Below, piece after piece: positions 59,362 through 64,000 of a DNA stretch of 64,000 nt (the first letter of the stretch is position 1; each line of letters begins with the position of its first letter). The notes under the pieces were generated by a model. It saw nothing but the letters and a program-made list of their open reading frames with translations. It was not told where the DNA came from and searched no databases. Made by a program: the position numbers and the translations under genes. This stretch comes from Ignelater luminosus (taxonomy: Eukaryota; Arthropoda; Insecta; Coleoptera; Elateridae): positions 62,001 through 126,000 of the forward strand of contig VTPC01091258.1 of assembly GCA_011009095.1 (NCBI GenBank). The letters run 5' to 3'.

Positions 59362-62300
59362 CTAACTTTTCTGTATAATATTTTACTTAATACGGTTTAA
59401 ACGACTCTGTATTTGAAACTTGTTTGACTGAAGCTAGTACTTTTCTTGATCACCTTAGCCAGGAAAATATAACTATATTAATTTACTCGAACGTTTCAAT
59501 CAAAAGCTCAAGCCTTCGTTGCTGTTACTTATTTGTTTGAATGTATTCTGCTATTTTGTTTTTATTATTCTGTTTACTGTATGCATTAAAATATCACATT
59601 ACAGTAGAGAATATCTCGAAATGCTTTTGTCTACAAGCATTAATTACCGTATTAGCTACAATGAAGGTTTGTAGTATACGAATTGGAAAATGTTTGAGAA
59701 TATTTGAAGAAACAACAGTCTTGGACTTTAAAATGTCACTGTCAAAAAATGCATTTGACTTGAACTTTACTAATACTTTCTTTATAACTCATTCTTAAAC
59801 TAAAAACAATTGTCGCAGCTTTTCTACTGATCAACTTAATTCTTTTCTAGTTCTTTTAGTGTTAAAACCCGGCAACTTTATCAATAGACTATTATTAGTT
59901 CTTGGTGAAAAATACGTGCTTTTGTGGATGGGTTATTTGGTTAACTGTAGAGATTCGGTTCTCCCAATGCAATTATGCATTTATACAAATAAGACCACGC
60001 AAATACTGTTCACAACAATTACAACGCAGATAAATCTAGTGTTAGTTAATGAATGGTATTATTAGCTCATATAGTTTTATCTATTTGGTGCGGTTGTGGT
60101 AGTTCTGATTCTACAGCAAAACAAGCACTACTATATATAGCACATTAAGACTGGGAAAGCTTCATGTGAAAGAGCTTTTTGCCGCCCAGTGAGCGCAATT
60201 AGTTCATTAAATAGAAAGACTTGTTATACGTCGTAGATACGACTTGCCTATTTCACTGGTATACGTTCGCTTGTGGCAATCATGACAGAAAGAACTGATG
60301 GAAAACCCAAATATGTAGTACAGAGTTAATACTCAAGCGCCAGAAACTGGTTGTTATGGGTACTAAAAGCCAACCTCTACGCCATTCGCTAAGAATTTCG
60401 ATTCCAATATAGATTCTGAAATTAAAAGTGTATAATAATGTTTATAGAGTCACTAAAATTCAAAATCTCTATGCAAGGTTGGTTAGTTTTTTCACTGTTA
60501 CTTTGTATTTGTTGTGATGTATCAATATACAAGGTTATTCAAATCCGAAGTTGTGAAATTCTTGTTAGTATTTAGAAGAATTATACTTACCTTTATTTGT
60601 TTTCAAAATAATTCCAAACAGCCAAAAATCCATAACTCCCTTATTGCTCGAGATTTCTAAAATCAATAAAGCCTACCTACAGCGCTTTTTTTGTCCCTTA
60701 CATCTCTGGCTCATTTAAATTTACATACGACGTCTCGGTTCTTTATCATCGTCACATCTGTTCTTTGTTTGGGCGTTTAAGAGGGTTTTTTATGGTTCGA
60801 TATAGAATCTTACGTAGACTTTAGCAATGTACCCCGTCAGGTACCGTAGACATCTAAATTGTACGTATTTGATAACGAAAATACTAAAAAGCGAGGTTTT
60901 GATCTTTGCAATGGTGTGCCATGAAGGCAGATTGGCATAGTTTGGCTTGGTTCTTAATTTAAATTAACAAATGAACAAATTTAGCAATTCCTGCCTGATT
61001 AATTATATTTACTGGATAAACTGTCATAAATGTTGGGAGTTAATAATCAATTATAAATTGTGAAAAGATACGGGGACAAAAAAACTGTAAATTGCTTATG
61101 CGCATCTACAATACTGTGAAATTTGTTTTTCTTCTTCTTACACATCTCAGGCTCTTAATTGTGGTGTTCTTTGTTTTTAAACTGTTACATCCAATGCAAT
61201 GGAGGATCTAAGTCTTTTTTAGAAGAAGGCACAAATGTCTACGGCCGATTCAAGTTGCCTACACTAATCTGTGATGATATAAATGAAAACCTAATTACCT
61301 GATTTTACAATAGATTTCAAAATACAAAATAATCTGTTATTGTAAATCACTCTTCTGACCTAAATGTTTAAAAAAAAGTGACTTATTGCGTTTGAGATGG
61401 TAAAAGCACAAGATATTTTTGAGATCCAGCAAGGAGAATACCACAAAAGAAGAAGAAGCACTTCATAACGACATTTATAGAAGACTTGGATAAATCTACA
61501 AAAACTGTCGGGAAAGTTAAAATTGGCAAGGCGTTTGTAGTATACGCTGTTTTAAAGGTACGGAAAGTGTTGTTATTTTACTAAAAATTAGCGCCAAAAT
61601 GTACTCAAACGTAATACAGTAAAACAGATATAAACTAATCAAATTTCTGGTGATGAATTTCTCTTTATTACTTGAACTTAATATACCATTTATTAAAAAT
61701 AAACGGAAAATTAGCCAAACTAAACTAGTTTCTGTGCACACAAAGGTGTTTGTTGCAACAAAAATTTCTGGAATATGGAGGATTTAAACAGTTTATTCAG
61801 ACAATACCCACACCTACTATAGTACGAGAAAAAAATAAATTTTGCTGGGGCAATTCTACCAAGCTATAAATAGTATCGTAATCTAATCTTTAGCAGTTGA
61901 TATCTTAAGGATGTCATCAACGCTGACCTACGGAGGCCCTTACAAATATCAACTAAAATAGATACCTACCCAAAGAGTGACACATATCTAAGCACTAAAA
62001 GGATGAACCATTCTTCCAATGGAAGCATTTATACCCAGTGTGGTATTAATAGCGAGCCCTAGCTACTGAAGCAGTCTATATAATAATAAAGAAGTCTGAG
62101 CTACTCACCGACAAACAAATTCTGAGTTTAGCTGATTTTAGAGATCAAATATTCTTTTTGGTTCAGAATTATACAGCTTACACCTAAAGACGCTGCCGAA
62201 GCTATTCCTGGTGCAAATAGATGGCGCAGGTTTATGAATGGAGAGATTATAATACATTATCAGATTTAAGATAAATTTAAGTACTTGGTAAAGAGTTTAA

Positions 62301-62430
62301 AAAACATAAAAGCCCGGCAACAAAGAGGATTGGAAAACTGATTTATTTGTATCTGTTTACCTTATATCACTATTATTGATAGAACTCATCTAATCAAGCA
62401 TAGAAAGGCAACTATCTAAAACCAATAACA
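59362..62430. other. AT-rich stretch with no recognised gene
   Basis: Two unrecognised plus-strand frames (59,541-59,798, 85 codons; 59,859-60,065, 68 codons) lie downstream of the tRNA-like sequence. 60,530-60,960 has a terminus-like TACAAGGTTATTCAAATCC and moderately higher GC. Nothing in it was identified. Confidence 0.4.
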
Positions 62431-62540
62431 AAATGTGACTTACATGCATTCCTTGGCGCTTTAAGTTTTTGCTGCCGGTTAAAAGTAACTAAAGTGGCAC
62501 ATCCCGTCCAACTATATAACCCTACTAAAGATTATAGAAT
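62430..62540 (+). pseudogene. Possible Ty3/Gypsy RT-thumb fragment
   Basis: The plus strand reads KCDLHAFLGALSFCCRLKV followed by AHPVQLYNPTKD (about 62,431-62,525), resembling the LxxFLGLxxYYRRF...A.PL..L block at the RT-RNase H boundary of Ty3/Gypsy elements. Nothing recognisable flanks it on either side, so the match may be chance. Confidence 0.3.
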
Positions 62541-62849
62541 TTATGAGACTATTGCAAGCCGGTTTTGATGTGCCAGTAATTTGAGCATCATTCTTGACCT
62601 TCTTCTACTGGACAAAAAGTTGACCACTTATACGTATGAAGTAACATCTTTGTATTGAATTTTTTTTTGAAATGAGGTAGAGGCAGCCACTTCGTTACAA
62701 CAAAGCAATATGGAAAGGAAGCTGAAAATTACAGTTTCTAAAATACACTCCATTCTCTAATAAATTCTAAAGTTTTTGAAGTTGATTGCTTTGTCTTGTA
62801 GATTCTCACGTAATGTAGGTTGCGAGTTTAAGGTTAAGTTTGTGAGCGC

Positions 62850-63500
62850 TAGGCATTATAAGATATCATACTCAGTCATTTTTAGTAGTACTGGTATTTC
62901 GTTACAAATATAACACCGTCTCATCTTCTCTCTAAGACAATAGTACGTCAAGGCGTAGGCATGTCCTAATCTCAGTTTAGTAATTAGTACTTCTTCTTTT
63001 CTTGTTAGATTAGTAACATTTATCCATGGTTCGACAAAGCGTTTAGCCGTTTTCAATTTGGCTTGGTACGATCCCATTCACTCTGTCGCTTGCGCTATTC
63101 GACGTTGCAGACTGTTGTTCTCAGGTCATCCGATCGTGCTGGTATGGGATCAGAAGGGCTTTCAGCGGCACTACTAGCAGCTCTATCTATATGTCTATCT
63201 TACTAATTTCGGTATGCTCTGGTGGTTAGAGGTCTGTACTGAAGATGTTCCTTAAGGTTTGTAATGGGCTCATCAAGTCAGAACAGATTAAATATATCCT
63301 GTTTGTCACATACTTGCTGTATCGTAAAGTTTGCCATTTAACGTACATTGCGGCCGTGTAAATTATTACTAGTATGTGTCCATATATTTGTACTACGAGT
63401 TTTTGCTTAATTTGCTTAAATAGGGAGTATACACTGCGCGAGAAGATACTCTTTTATTATAGAAATTAGTGTTTCTTAGTTTAGCTTTCAAATAAAATAT
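62850..63500 (-). pseudogene. RNase H and C-terminus of a non-LTR retrotransposon
   Basis: On the minus strand, YTAAMYVKWQTLRYSKYVTN then RIYLICSDLMSPLQTL (about 63,365-63,265) match the RNase H TAELxAIxxALxxV...FLICSDSLSALQAL block, with Asp kept but the Glu of TAE replaced. DRAASSAAESP (about 63,188-63,155) is the ADxAAKxA end of RNase H. RTKLKTAKRF (about 63,068-63,040) and LTRKEEVLITKLRLGHA (about 63,015-62,965) with CYICNEIP are the C-terminal zinc-like segment. One stop lies between. RT and endonuclease would be beyond 63.5 kb; that sequence is too decayed to read. Confidence 0.7.
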
Positions 63501-64000
63501 TTCATTCTCCGCGTTATCAGAACTAAATTTAATAATTATATAGGAGGAAATTATCCACTGCTTTGTATGCGGTAGCTCCTATCGATAGCATATTCAGGGA
63601 CATCGATAACTAACTTCAACTTAAAAAACTCAATTAAAATTTGTCCGCGTTCTCATTTCTTTTTTGTGAAATCCTACATATTCGCAAATTCTTTAAGCGC
63701 GACTGTTGTTTCAGTCTTTCCAGCACATGTGCTTTTTTTCTTTCTTTCTTATCAAAACGCCATAAGGATAATATAATAGTAATAATAACAACAATAATAA
63801 TAATTATATGGAGCGCACTTAGAACTTCAACTCTGCAGTAATACTTAGTCTGGTATTATTGAAATTTAACTCCAATTGCATACCGATTAGTAAGTTGAAT
63901 TAAGATTTCCTCCGATAGCGTACCTAAATTACTTTGATAAATCAGTTGCCACGTTGTAAAAAACTGTTTCCTCATGCATTACTGGTTTTACACGACAATT
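63501..64000. other. Stretch with no recognised gene
   Basis: AT-rich, with an imperfect AAT/AAC triplet tract at about 63,775-63,806. No further part of the minus-strand non-LTR element could be read here. Confidence 0.4.

Noticed and set aside
56483-60715. AAATGAGCCAGAG and its complement 4.2 kb apart
   Set aside because: Thirteen bases without convincing extension; at best two remnants of one repeat.
62040-62330. Coding piece reading TPKDAAEAIPGANRWRRF
   Set aside because: It looks protein-like but I could match it to no family, and stops surround it.
1-64000. CRISPR arrays, operons, riboswitches, bacterial promoters
   Set aside because: None present; composition and content are those of a eukaryotic nuclear genome.

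Overview
The window looks like intergenic DNA from an animal nuclear genome, most likely an insect or another arthropod. It is strongly AT-rich, has no long open reading frame, no operons and no ribosome-binding-site logic. Everything I can recognise is a decayed transposable element: Ty3/Gypsy, several APE-type non-LTR retrotransposons, an RLE-type non-LTR retrotransposon, a mariner-like element, a hAT-like MITE and palindromic repeats. I recognise no single-copy host gene. Family names come from remembered motifs and no search was run. Boundaries are approximate unless a repeat edge fixes them.

Left part (1-10.4 kb). A cluster of tandem and inverted copies of one repeat occupies 1-790. From 10.37 down to 4.56 kb lies a minus-strand Ty3/Gypsy element with protease, the start and end of reverse transcriptase (catalytic centre deleted), RNase H and integrase. 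Its integrase is split: the N-terminal part is at 8.8-8.97 kb and the catalytic core at 4.56-5.23 kb. The roughly 3.5 kb between them (about 5.25-8.79 kb) looks like an insertion. It carries a broken gene of a zinc-finger-like repetitive protein family, flanked by inverted repeats at 5.41-5.9 and 8.53-8.72 kb. Its left repeat is itself interrupted by a 307-bp hAT-type MITE with a perfect 8-bp target duplication (CAAAGGAG), so three generations of insertion can be read.

Middle (10.4-34.3 kb). 10.6-18.5 kb is AT-rich DNA with no recognised gene. A long minus-strand non-LTR element (19.18 to about 23.0 kb, perhaps to 23.6) shows an ORF1 fragment, endonuclease, reverse transcriptase and an intact C-terminus. 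A second minus-strand endonuclease-RT element fills 27.2-29.36 kb and abuts a 907-bp palindromic element (29,364-30,270). At 32.6-34.0 kb are two same-strand 3' ends of an RLE-type element, each followed by an (AAT)n tract. A GC-rich, structured island (34.08-34.34 kb) follows the second tract.

Right part (35.5-64 kb). There is a plus-strand Ty3/Gypsy fragment (35.5-37.4 kb), a plus-strand RT fragment (39.7-40.3 kb), a minisatellite of about 138-bp units (45.95-46.36 kb) and a plus-strand non-LTR 3' end with RNase H (48.2-49.5 kb). A complete-ended mariner-like element with about 330-bp terminal inverted repeats spans 51,261-53,066. A tRNA-like pseudogene lies at 59.29-59.36 kb, and a minus-strand RNase H/C-terminal fragment of another non-LTR element at 62.86-63.5 kb. 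The remaining long stretches show only AT-rich sequence and short frames that look like chance.
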